Assembly: GCF_051020955.1 (NCBI RefSeq)
Contig: NC_135016.1
Location: 10,496,001 to 10,560,000 of the forward strand
Direction: 5' to 3'
Origin: Megalopta genalis
Lineage: Eukaryota; Arthropoda; Insecta; Hymenoptera; Halictidae
Length of the DNA: 64,000 nt
Shown: piece after piece, positions 33,462 through 45,980 of the stretch
How positions within the stretch are numbered: position 1 is the stretch's first letter
How the letters are laid out: each line of letters starts with the position of its first letter
The notes under the pieces: generated by a model
What the model was told of the DNA's origin: nothing
The model's input: only the letters and a program-made list of their open reading frames with translations
The model's database searches: none
Made by a program: the position numbers and the translations under genes

Positions 33462-34911
33462 TTAAGGTAATTTGAATTAAGTGTGTCGAATGACTTTGCA
33501 TACTGGTCAGAGACGAGCAGAATTTTCGTTTCTGGAACAAATCGTGAACGGAAGAGAATTTGTCGAATGTTTCTGAAGGTTTTGGAAGTTAATTCAATCT
33601 TGAATCTTGTACTATATTTTGATGAAAATTGCGTCACGTGTTGCTCGTTTCTCTCTAGATTTCGATTAAAATTTCCGCTGGTTCGGAGAACGTTCGCGCG
33701 CCTTCTGTGCCCCGATCGTCGAACAAAGATCAAACCGTTAAACTGAACTATCGAAGCGCGGCTAATTTACTATTGCTTCGGTTCACGACAATACACCAGA
33801 GAGTCGTTCTCTACGTCCCTCCTCCGTGTCGTTTTGCATTTCTCTAGTGATAACAGTACAGCTGTGAGGAATGAAGGCTAGTAACATTTACGGCCGGAAG
33901 CGTCGCTAGAGTTCTGTAAACCCGACTCCTTCGTTTCGTGGATATGCTGTGTGCTTACAAACCTAGAGAACTTACACGCTATGAGTATCCTTCGATCAGT
34001 AGCTTTCACTTTTAATACGTTGAAGAAGCGTTTATTCGTACTACGAACGGTGATCCGCTGACCGACTCTCTCCCCTCCGAACCGTCTCCAAACACCGACG
34101 CCGTTCCCCGAATTTCAAGATCCTCGAAACCGTCCCAAAAATTTCGAATACGCGTGCTTCAATTCGCATGGAAATTGCTCGCAGTCGTTGAACGGTTGTG
34201 TTACACGAAAATATAGACATCTGCGGCTACATGTACGACGTATTTCCGTGAAATGGAAACACCTCGAAACACCTTCGTGCGCCTACGAAAATTTGCTAAT
34301 TAATCGAGAGCTCGAAAACGCGCATCGAAATCGTTTGCAGTCGTTGAACGATTAAATCCCTCGAAAATATATTCGCCGCGGACTCCGGAAAAATTGGGTA
34401 ACGTTTCTGTTCTCGCGGACTTGTATAATATCTTTCAGAAACTTCGATCACATTAATTAGTGCCAATGGTTCAGCGGCGCGGCGCGTTTCCGTAAAATGG
34501 AAACACCGTGGCACGCTGTTAAAGATTCCCGAAAGATCGAAAGTTTCCATTTTTTCTTTTTCTTTTTTGAAAACGGACGAAGAACGCGGAAAAATGTCGA
34601 GAAGGTTCTCGTTTGGAGACTGTTTAAATCGCGTTCGAAAAACTCACAGTTAGTTAGGCGCCAATGTATTCGATGTACCTCCGATAAATGAGCGACGGAG
34701 AGAGCCAGCGTCTGCGACTTAAATTAACTAACCATGATTGCGAATCTGAGTTTGGCCTCCGGAATTTTTTGTACACTTAACGGACCGCGACGCGGTTCTC
34801 CTGTTCACCGATGAAATTCTCTAGACGTGTGTATATAATATACCAGGAGGATTGACTTGGCGCCGCGATACCGTGGCTGATTATGCTACTAATTAAGAGC
34901 AGGCAGGTTTC

Positions 34912-36812
34912 TTACAGGTCGTGGCCTAACCGGTCCATTTCGGACAGCAGAAAGTCGACGTCAGCTTCCGTCACCGCGGCGCTCGAGATGATGTTCCTGA
35001 AGAAGTTAGGTCGCCGGTCGTCCGGCTGATAGCCGACCATCAGAGTGCCGGCTTCCATCATGCGCCCCTTCAAAATGGGACAAATCTGCGGACAAATATT
35101 CGTCCTCGATTAGGTCCATCGTTATTTTGATGGAAAATATTTCTTTCACTTTTAAAGACAACTGAACGTCTCTTTGTTCCTTCAGACTATTAACTGTGCA
35201 GCAATATGCAGATTCAGAACGAGTTTGTTCATTAAATATGATAAATACACTGCTGATTCTTATGTGACATCAAAATTGTCTGCAGTATAAAATATTTTTG
35301 ACACAAGTTCGATTTTTAAAACGAACCAAAAATCCCTTAAACTCTGCATGCGATATGAAGATTTAGAAAAAGTTTGTTATAGTTCAATATAATAAACAGT
35401 CTGCTGATTTTCATGCAAAATAAAAATTGTCTGCATCAATTACAAGAAACAAACGAGAATTACATTAAAATATAATTACTATATTGAAAATAATACGTAG
35501 ATGTTTTTATATTCTGTTAATCTTTTAACTGATTCAATTATTGCTCAGTTACTTTTCTTGCAAGTGCATAAGATTATTGCAGTTTAAAAGTGGATAGGAT
35601 CTCATTGGATAGGATCTTGATACTCTGAGGATTATTCTTCGGGAACAATTTAAATTCTTACGAAGATTTCGAAGTTGCTTAAATCCTTCAAATTATTAAT
35701 CGCAACAATGTGAAGATTTAGAAAGAGTTTTCTGATCAAATGGATTGTGAGTCTCACATCGGCAATTATCTTGATCCTTTCGGGACCATGTGGCATGTTC
35801 CTCACGCGCGTTGGCAGGTACCAGAAACAGCAGTTGACCATTTCCGGCTCGAGTATCAGGTAGTATCTGTCAGGCATTTGCTTGATTCGCCTGACCATGT
35901 ATTCCGTGAGTTCCATCAGTCGGTCCATGTGTTTTTCGAAGCCTTCTGTACCCTGCAGCGACGTTAAACGACGCTTTAATTGTATTGCAGTATATTTGAT
36001 TCGGTTTCAGATCAATTTCACAACGCGACAACTATGATCCTTTATAATCTTGTTCTGTCCTTAATTAATTCAAATGCTCTTGGATCTGACGCTTTTCTCA
36101 AATAAAAAAGAATTGTTTTACAGAAATCTAGAGAAACGATAGATTGATCTAGATTGATTTAAATAATTAATAATAATTACTGATGAAGTTAAAGTACGAA
36201 TGAATAGAAAGACGATCGGAGGAAAACATTAGCAAATATTAAATAAAAAATATCTTAAATAAAACGTCTATTCTTATATAATATCTCATGGACGAAATAA
36301 AAATGTGAATGACTATTAAGAAACCTACAAAAATACAACATGGCTGCTTCTATCTTAATCTTAGCGTCCATTAGGAAACAACAATGCCTCGAAGCAGGAT
36401 ATCGACAGTTCCTCAAGTAGCATTGTTTAAACAACTGTGTCTTAAATCGAAAACGTATTCCTTGGTCTGCGTAGACAGCTGTCAAACTTTCAGTGAAACG
36501 AGCGAGCCAAAATGTAAAGACCAGCCTCCGCCGGCTGAATGGAAATCCGGGGATATGAAAACGCCGGCAGAGTTCATTATCCGTTCGTTTCATTGAATCC
36601 CTCGGGCGTTTACCTTAGCACGCCATTGCAGCCACAGCTTGAAGATGTCATTGTGACGTCCGCATTGAATCACCTTATCACCGGTGTCATACTTGACGTC
36701 ATAGAGCTTGTCCGTCATGAACAAATACTCGGCGGACATTTGGTTGCAGCTAATCAGCAGGCCCTGGGAACAGAAAGCCGTGCATGATGCGAAGCAGAAA
36801 ACACACACACGC

Positions 36813-36854
<42 letters not shown>

Positions 36855-39800
36855 CGGGGAGGAAGTAAACGCCACGTCGGGGTACCGTTTTTCAATTCCT
36901 GCGGAACAATGCGCGTTTCGAGGCATGTTCGACAAACTTTCTGATTGACAGCCGCGAACAAACGAGACTTGGCTGGGTCGATATGATACCCAACTCATGC
37001 GCAGGAGGAGGGAAACCGAGGGATATTGAATTTACAAAATGGCGGCCTGGAATACGCCACTCCGGCCGCCATTGTTCACGACTGCTGTTACAATTGTTAC
37101 TCGTAAAACTTTCCCTTAATCACCGGTCTGCGGTAACGAGCAATTCTTGTCACTGTTGGATTTTCATTAAAATGCACACTTAATTTGTTCTTCTTTTCTA
37201 GAGATCTTTAAGGAACCTCTCATTGTATCGTTTTATTTTTAGTATGTCAGCTTTTTTTATGAATTTATTATTTATTTTTAATAAACCAACTATTTTTGTG
37301 ATCGACCAGACCGTGGAATTAATTAGTCTAAATCCTGAAGGCTCCAATTAAAACTTTAATTGTGTCACAGTAGAACCTTGATTAACTGAACTGGATTTTC
37401 CTCGATGTTTGTTATGTAGATTTTTAATTATTCGAAGTAACAAGAATGAAACACTATTGAAGAACCACGATTAAACCTTGTTTTATAATTTTATACTATT
37501 ATTTTAATAATTTATCTAAAATAAAAAGAAATTAACTATCAATTCTGAATTCGCTTAATCGAAATTTTATATTTCTATTCAAAAATCTGTTAACATTCCA
37601 GCAGTCAGTTATACATTGATGACAGAACTTTGTTGTCAGTCTTGAAAATCAATTTTCAGTACAATATATCCAGCAAATGAAAGGTTATTTTTCGGTTATT
37701 TATATTATTTATATTATTATTTATATTATTATTTATATTTTGTTATATATATTAAATTTTGGTTATTTATTCAAAACCCAACATTCTTTATTAACAATCT
37801 TCATTCTTCTCATATTTAATCATTTAGCGTTTACATAACTGTAAAGTACAGTAAATTTTCCCTAATTGACGCGTAGTTTTTATAGTTGTTGACAATCGGT
37901 AACTATACAATTGTATACGAATTACAATACGTATCATCTCTTTCAAAATTGCCTATTTTTGTGCACGATCTGATCATCAATTAGGGAGAATTTACCTAGC
38001 AATTGTCTACAACGAAACACTAATCGTACACGAACATTTTGCCTTTCCTAACGAAGTCGAATAAATCAGTTTCACCTGACCAGAAGTTCAACGACCTCCC
38101 CTCGCCCCCGAACAGTTCAAGAATCGCTGCTGCAAACGAATGCCCGCCGCGATAGGGTTAAAACAAACGAATTGTTTTTCGTTCGATTGAATGGGTTTCG
38201 AACGGCACGGCGGACGACGGGCGAGGGTAAACGAATTTTCCAAGGGTGTGAGGATAACGATATCAAGAACGACGAAAGAATAGGATCTCCCCCCGAAACG
38301 TTTCGCGGCAGCCGGTGCACGGAATTTTAATATCCGAGGGGGGAGTCCTGCGCCAGCAATAACCACGCAGGCGTCCTCGGGAGGGACAGACCCTCCGGCA
38401 AGCCGTCGTACGCTCTCGGCAACATATGTTATCTCTTAGTTTAATTAAATTCCTGCAGTGCCGCGTTCCGACGTGTACGTCTACCCCTCGGAATGCAGCC
38501 ACTGTTGTGTCATCACCCTTACGGGACGCTGGAATTTCGCTGCAGGATCTTCCGTTGTCGATCCCGGCTAGCTCTGTCGAGCCTCGCGGACGCGTTTCAC
38601 ATGTTCAACTCGGCGAATTCTGTTTAAACAACTATTCAACCCCTTCGACGACATTGTCACGTGTACCCCGCGGATTCGTGGAATACTTGGATATGGCTTG
38701 CACCTTTCGCGGAACAGCAGATGTATCTGGATATACGTGTTTGTGATTGTTGAATTGTTAATAGAAGGAATCCAGGGGAATGTAATACGGTTTGGAAATT
38801 TGGTAATTGAAATGTTCGAAATATAATCCCTAGGCCAAATTCACGCTTTCCAATTTTGGAAATTTTATTAGCAGAAATTGATTTGTTTGAGTATGTCATA
38901 TTGTAGCCTGTCAAGTTGGTTAGGTTTATGAAATCTGCATGTGTGCAGGGTAATTCAATTATTGAAGCTTGGAAGTCAAGATTTTCATTCTTTGTATGTT
39001 GTTACGACAATTTATATCTCTGAAATGTGATTTTATACGAAACGATTTAATTAGTGGAGCTTTAAACTTGTTTTTACATTTTGTTTACCATATAAAAGTA
39101 ACATTGGAAAAATCTGCGTGTACTCAAATCTCTTTTTACACAAAGTATTTTTTAAAAAATATGTAGAAATAGTATCAGTGATTTTAAAATCTATAGAAAT
39201 AGTGCTACTTTTAGTGATTTTGTGAAGTATAGAAATAGTGCTACTCTTGATGACTCTAAGAAACATAGAAATGCCATTTTTTCTAACAATTTTAAAGATT
39301 GTAGAAATGACATTAATGATTTCAAGAAGTGTAGAAACACCATTACTTCTAACGATTTTTAAAAATATCGAAATATTATTTATTTTAATATTAGAAAGTG
39401 TAGAAATAGTATTAGTATTATATATTATTCTATAATATATAATATTAGAATTATATAGTATTATATAACATATGGTATTAGTATTGTATAGTATTATATA
39501 ATTTATAATATTAGTATTATATAGTATTATATAATAGTATTATTAAAATGTACAGACAGCACTACTTTTAACAATTTCAATGATTTCAAGAAATACAGAA
39601 AAATTAAAAAAGGACTTACATCCTCCTTGAAGTGGATGGTCGAACACTGCAGCAGTGCACCCATAAGTTTGTGGGGGTTCCAGGTCACGGAGTCAGCCCT
39701 GCGAACATTCGCACACCATCCAAAATTACTCAAAAATCCGCAACCCCATAAACACTACATATCAACAAAGTAATCGTCACATTTATGGCTTCACTGTGCA

Positions 39801-42800
39801 ATCAGGCATGCTACATGTCACGAGTAAACGCGCCGCAGCGATTGGTTTCGAGTCACTATTGTTGAACCAGATCCCTCATCCATCGATCTGATCAGAGGAA
39901 CCTGTCGAAAAGCGACGTATCAAGGTGGCTGAAAAAGCCGCGCGAGCCCAGCTGGTCGCCGAACGTTTATCCACTCCCACGGGGACCAATAGGGGATAAA
40001 ATATGAGTTATCTTCCCTCCGTACCACGGGGGTCCATCAACTCGAGAGAACAGCTATTAATATAGCCACGGGATTGGATTTAACCCTCCGCCCCTGGACA
40101 CACCCTTGCGGTAGAAACTCTTAACCCTTCTTAATCCTTCTTCACAGCACGAGAAGCTGTGCGATACTTGACACCAATTTGCGATGCACTTGGTCCGATC
40201 AACAAGTGTTGCTTATCGTTAACGTAATCTCCTTATGTGCATCGATAATTATCCCACAGTGCGTACTTTTTTATCTCAATTTTATTCCATTCTGAATTTT
40301 TATTAATATAAACCTTGCCCGTTTATTGTGTCCCCAATTTGTATCAGTTATTATGTAGATATAGTAAATTCTCCCTGATTGACACTGAAATTGTGCACAA
40401 AAATGGACAATTTGGGAAGATGAGATACGATTTTTCAAGCCTTGCGGCTCGTTTCTGTAAACGATATAAACTACATTATATTATATTATAAACTATATAC
40501 ATTATTATATTATATTATTATTGTATTATTATATTATATTATTATTGTATTACCATATTTTATATTATTATTGTACTATCATAATATATTATTATATATT
40601 GTATTATTATATTATTATTATCATAGTATTATATTATAAACTATGAAAACAAGCCGCAAAGCGCGGATATTCGTATCTCCTCTTCCAAAATTGTCCATTT
40701 TTTTTGTACAATCTGAGCGTCAATTAGGGAGAATTTACTGTACATTCATAGATATTAAAATGAGGCAAAGTGAAGTAGATAAATTTCTCTGTTTCTTAAT
40801 TGAAAACAAAAGAATAAAACAGAGTGAGGTAAAGTTAAAATGGAATCAAATGGATTGGTCGCACAAATAATAAAGTAATACGTAAAATATATTGTTTCTC
40901 AAGAAAAAAAATAAACTGACAGATTTACAAAAAGAATCAATGAAATAAATAGCATATATGTTAAATTGAGCACTTTCAAAAGTACTTCGAATTTTGAGTA
41001 CATTATAGCTTGAAGATATATAACGCCATTCAATTTTCATCACAAATTAATCATTTTATATATGTATCACATTTTATTGTGACTATTAAATATATTAGAG
41101 CGCTCCTGAATTTTCTTTGTACGTACAATGATTTTGTATAGAAATCGGAAGATTTTAAAGTTCAATTCTAATCATCTAACCACGCTTTTAAAAAAAGAAA
41201 AAACTGAAAAACATTTCGAATTGATATTAAAATACCATGGCAATCACCAAATCGCTGGCAAATTCCTGAAATTTCTCCAAGTATGCTGCGGTAATATTTC
41301 ATCCTTAGATATGATTACTACGCCAGAATTCCCAGTCATGTTCCACGATGATTTCTCAAAGTCCCCCGAAACCGAGCTTTTGATTGCACGCGCAGGCATC
41401 GCGCGGAGCATGCACCGGAAACGCGAACGACAGCCACGCAAGTGTATCATCGCGAACACGTCATTTGCCAGTTTTCTAGAGAGCAGACAACCAGCTGTCC
41501 GCTTTATGACAAACGTTATCGACACTCGGCAACTGACACATATATCGCGACACTGTCTCTCCAGTCTGTTGACTGCGGATGATGCGGAGGGCACTCGAGG
41601 CGGCCCGGGAAAAGAGATTCGTGTCGGCGACAGGCGTTTGCCATTAGTCACTTCTCTGCATCCTCTTCAGCGTCCGAGTTCGCCGTGTTCTGTAGTATTT
41701 ACTTTCGAGAGCTTATACTGTTGAACACGCTTCAAGCATTTCGCCAAGTTCCCTCTGCTCGGTAGGATAAACCGGATTTGCCATTTTTGTACGGTTTAGT
41801 ACGAATTTCTGGGATTTAACGTTCTAATTAATGCTCGATCGTAACATCTGTTGAATCGTACTTTGATATCGAAATTGAAATATCTCGTGAGATGTCGGTG
41901 ATTATTGGAAAAATATATTATTTAACAGATTGTGCATATTCGGCTGTGGGATTACATTCACAGCGTTTTAACTGTTTCAGTTTTTTTGATATTTTAACTC
42001 ACGTTCCGTGGTGTACGAAAAAATTAATGCGATGGAGAAGTAAATATTGTAAAACCACATTTAATATATAATTATACATAATTTAATTTAATATGTATCT
42101 AGTCATTCTAGTCACTCTTTAAAAAAAAAGAAGAACTGAAAAACATTTCAAATTGATGTATAATGAGAAAAATTAAAGTATCTTTGCTGACATAGAATTT
42201 TAGACGACAGAAATTCGGCGACGCGTGAAACAGCGACGTTGATATATAAAATTGTAAATATCTCAGGGAGCCATTTTCATGAAAAATGAATCATCTACTT
42301 ATAAATCATCTCTATTGTAGATTACCAAACTTATTTATCAATAAATAACGTACTCTGACATTTCGTATAAAGGTTATGTTTGAAACGAGGCAGTGTGGGT
42401 AGATCGAAGGAGGGTGTACTGATTTTCTATTAGTTAAAGAAGCCGGCGTTAAGAGTATGCATAATGTCTGCAGAGAAAGCTCGAGTGATTAATGCGATTC
42501 GCAGCTGGGGCCGGCGCGTGCAGCACCCCTGCGTTCACTCTTAAATTCGTCCTAGGTGCCAACCCCAAAAGCCGCACAATATATATTACAGGGGTTGCTA
42601 ATTATCCTCACCCCCCGCCTCCCTCTCAGAAAACTGGATGTCCGTGGACGGAATGAGAGCTGACTTTAAAAACTGCCTGCCAGCACTAGACACGACATTA
42701 ACATTCGAATATAAACGCGTAGGCAATGACTCAATTCCAAAAAGTTTATCTCTTCGCAAAATTGTAACATTAATTTATGCTAACCAAATTGGTATTTTTT

Positions 42801-45800
42801 ACAAACAGGAAACAAGAATTGAAATCTATATGGTGCATGGTACATTAGCTACCCCTAAGTCCAAATAATTTATTACTGCGAAAAATTGCACAATTCACTC
42901 TAGTTAAATTTAAGAACATCGTACAAACAGAAAAGATCCGAAGAAAATGTAATGCAAGTAACAATTGCAATTTTAAGACTGGATATTAAAATATTAAAAT
43001 GCTAATGATTCTATCTATTAAAATGTGAACAAAATAAATAGCTGCACAAACTTCGGACCTCCGATTAGACTATCCATGAAAACACTCGATTCTATTTAAG
43101 CCTGTTGAATTCAAGATAGTCAATTTTTATTATTTTACATAACTAAAACATTGAGATTAATTAATACTGTTTTTGTTGCGAGAAAGGCTAAAATTCGAAA
43201 GAACCCTAAAACTTCCCTGGTACAATTTCGACGAAGAAAAAGCGCGAGGAATATCCGTCTGAGAGCCAAAGTTTCGTGTAAGAAAAATCCTCGAACCCCC
43301 GCGGGACCATTTAAGGGTTCCAAAACCTGCTTCAGCCCCACCCGTTCGCTATTCTTCAACTATCGACCATACACGCGTCGATTGTCGTGCCCTGTTGGGA
43401 CTGTACCCTTGCCAGGACTTCCTTCCTGAAGGTCTTGATTAAAATGGCAAACGAAAAGTCCGAAGGACGAGCAACAGCTGGATCAGTTCCCTGGAGCGCA
43501 TTTGCAGAGCAGAGGCTCTCCTCTCCTATATCGACGCCGCCGCCGCATCTAGCTGTGCCTTCCGCGGGCCTGAAATAAAAGACCGTGCCTCGACAATGCC
43601 GGATTAAACTCGTACAAAGGGAACTGCTTCCCTCATTCTCTCGTTGTCTGTCTTCTCTGCTGTCTGCCTTCTCCTACTCCTGCACCGGCTCCCTCAGACA
43701 ACGAACTAGGAGAGAAAGAGAAAGAGAAAGGGAGAGAGAGAGAGAGAAAGGGAGAGGAAGGAACCGTGATTCTGTCGTCGCGACAAAGTCAGAAATGATT
43801 ACGCATAAAAGGTCCCCACGGAACGAGCAAGGTCTGCAGTCGGAAGTGAAGCTGAATGTGTCCTTCTCTTCAGCATTGTACGCTGGATATTCGGGAGGTC
43901 TTTCTTTGACGGTGCATCCTCTTCGTCTACGCCCCAGCGTCACGTGGATTCTTCGATGCAGCTCTACTTCAGCGCCGGTTCCGACGGAAATCAGTTTAAC
44001 GACAGCGGATTCGTATGATCCATAGTTTTTTTATCGATTAGTAATGTCCACTGAATTTTTCTGTTGCGAATATCATCAAAATGCTGGGATTAATTAGTCG
44101 TGCGATTTTTAAAGTTGATTTTTATATCATTTGGAAATAAAGTTGTCTGATTTTTTCGACCCCTTATAATTTAATTCTTTAACGTCGGGTTTTGAAATTG
44201 CAGTTTCTAGGCGCACTGTGTTCTCTCAGAATGTCTCTGTTGGGAAAATCATCGACAGTCGAGGATTCTTTGATTGTCCAATCTTTTGAAATACTGAATC
44301 ATTTTAAGTTAAAGATACCTAACTTTTCATCCACTTGCTTTTTAATTCTTCAACATTTTAACGTTGCAAGTCTTTTGGAGGATTTATTGACGATAATCAA
44401 CAAACACTTCTACTAACATCTGCTCGAGGATGAACAAATTCTCGACGTTGATGTTCTTCCACAGTTCAATTAACTACAGTAAGTTCTCTCCAATTGTCCC
44501 TCAGCTTGTAAACGAAAATAGACAATTTGGGAACAGGAGATACGATTATTCGTGTGTTGCTCCTCGTTTTTATAATTGTTGACAATTCTTGGTAACGATA
44601 AAAACGACTCACGAGGCTCGAATAATCGTATCTCCTCTTCCCAAATTGTCCATTTTTTGTTTACAAGCTGAGAGACAATTGAAGAGAATTCATTGCATTT
44701 TTTTCATCTTCTTGAGAAATTCTTCGAAGACCTAATATAGTAATTGCTCCCTAATTCGCGCTCAGATTGCGCACAAAAATTAACAATTTGAGAACAGGAG
44801 AAACGATTATTTCAATCTTGCATCTCGTTTTTGTAGTTGTTAAGAAACGGCGGCTATAAAAACGACCCGCGAGTTCAGGAACAATTTGAAAGAATTTATT
44901 GTACGTCTTTCATCTCCTTGAGAAATTCCTTCAAGACCAAATAATTCCTCAGAAATTTCTCAGCTATTCTTCAGCGATTCCTCAGCAATCGCAGATCCAT
45001 CAGAACTATCCAAGCACTATCCGCGGCTCACCAGAGCCGAACAAAGACTGTTGAATGCCTTCCGCGGGGACAAAAGTCCTCCCGGTTTATCCACTCCAAT
45101 CAGTCTTTTCTGATCCGACGACGTTCCGCGGCGGATTATTAATCATGCCGCGAGGGGCACGAATAAATTCCGCGAAGCAGAACAGTTGACACATCGATGG
45201 CTGGCCGCGCTCTGGTTGGTCGCGCTCGAAGAGAAAATGATTTCCTTCGGAGGCCTCGTGCCAGTTTTTGCGGGTCAGGGACTGTCCGCGGGTGAATGGG
45301 GGTGAGCAGATGCGCCCGGATGCAAATCGTGGATTAATCTCGCCAACCCCATCCGAGCTACGGCCTGATCGGGGCTACCCCTGACCCCTATTGCTGCCGG
45401 AGGGGTCGGGCATCAGCATGGTTTGCGAAAGCTCGCATGTGTCCCGGACAGGAGTCACTCCTTTCGCAGCCCCTCGGTTCCACGGATTACGAGGATGTTC
45501 GCGAATCGCCCGTAGGTATCGCTATTCGGCGTCGGCCCTTCGGTTATGCCGATCGCAATGAGCATTTAATGCGGAGGTGAGAGAGAGAGAGCGAAACGTG
45601 TCCGAGACCATGTCGAACAGGGCCTTTAACACGTTTAGTGCCGAATATCAACTTGCAAAATTCACACAATATCACATAATTTCACAATAAATAATTAAAA
45701 CAATATCACATTAATTAATGACACCGAAACTAGAAGGTGGTAATTTACCATAGGAAATATTTGTTCATCTATTTTGTACTCTATAAATTTTAGTAATATT

Positions 45801-45945
45801 CAATTTGCTCAATATATTACAATAAAAATGAATTTCGAGAACCTAGTTAAAAATTAGTGTCACCAATATGGGACTCATGCGGCACTGAACGTGTTAAAGT
45901 ATCCCATAATTCGAGAACTTTGAGATATCATATTAATTTGTATTA

Positions 45946-45980
<35 letters not shown>

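Larger units (their letters stand above)
27920..34911. other. Intergenic stretch between Gad1 and Fah
   Basis: This 7-kb stretch has no recognisable protein gene. It should hold the Gad1 3' UTR (from 34911 downwards) and the Fah promoter near 27.92-28.3 kb. It contains CT microsatellites (about 29036-29062 and 31187-31253), an AAT tract (29257-29346), an AT-rich repetitive block (30.1-30.66 kb), a TA tract (32518-32575) and a TTAA-flanked MITE (33180-33461). Confidence 0.6.
36764..39619. other. Gad1 intron with repeats
   Basis: This 2.9-kb intron holds a GA microsatellite (36816-36850), a shortened palindromic MITE (37849-37996) and a minisatellite-like AT-rich block (39.16-39.59 kb). No nested gene is recognised. 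Confidence 0.55.

Noticed and set aside
41128..41724. 198-codon plus-strand frame inside a Gad1 intron
   Set aside because: No known motif, no sign of splice context, and an overlapping 135-codon frame on the other strand. It probably reflects a locally GC-richer patch.
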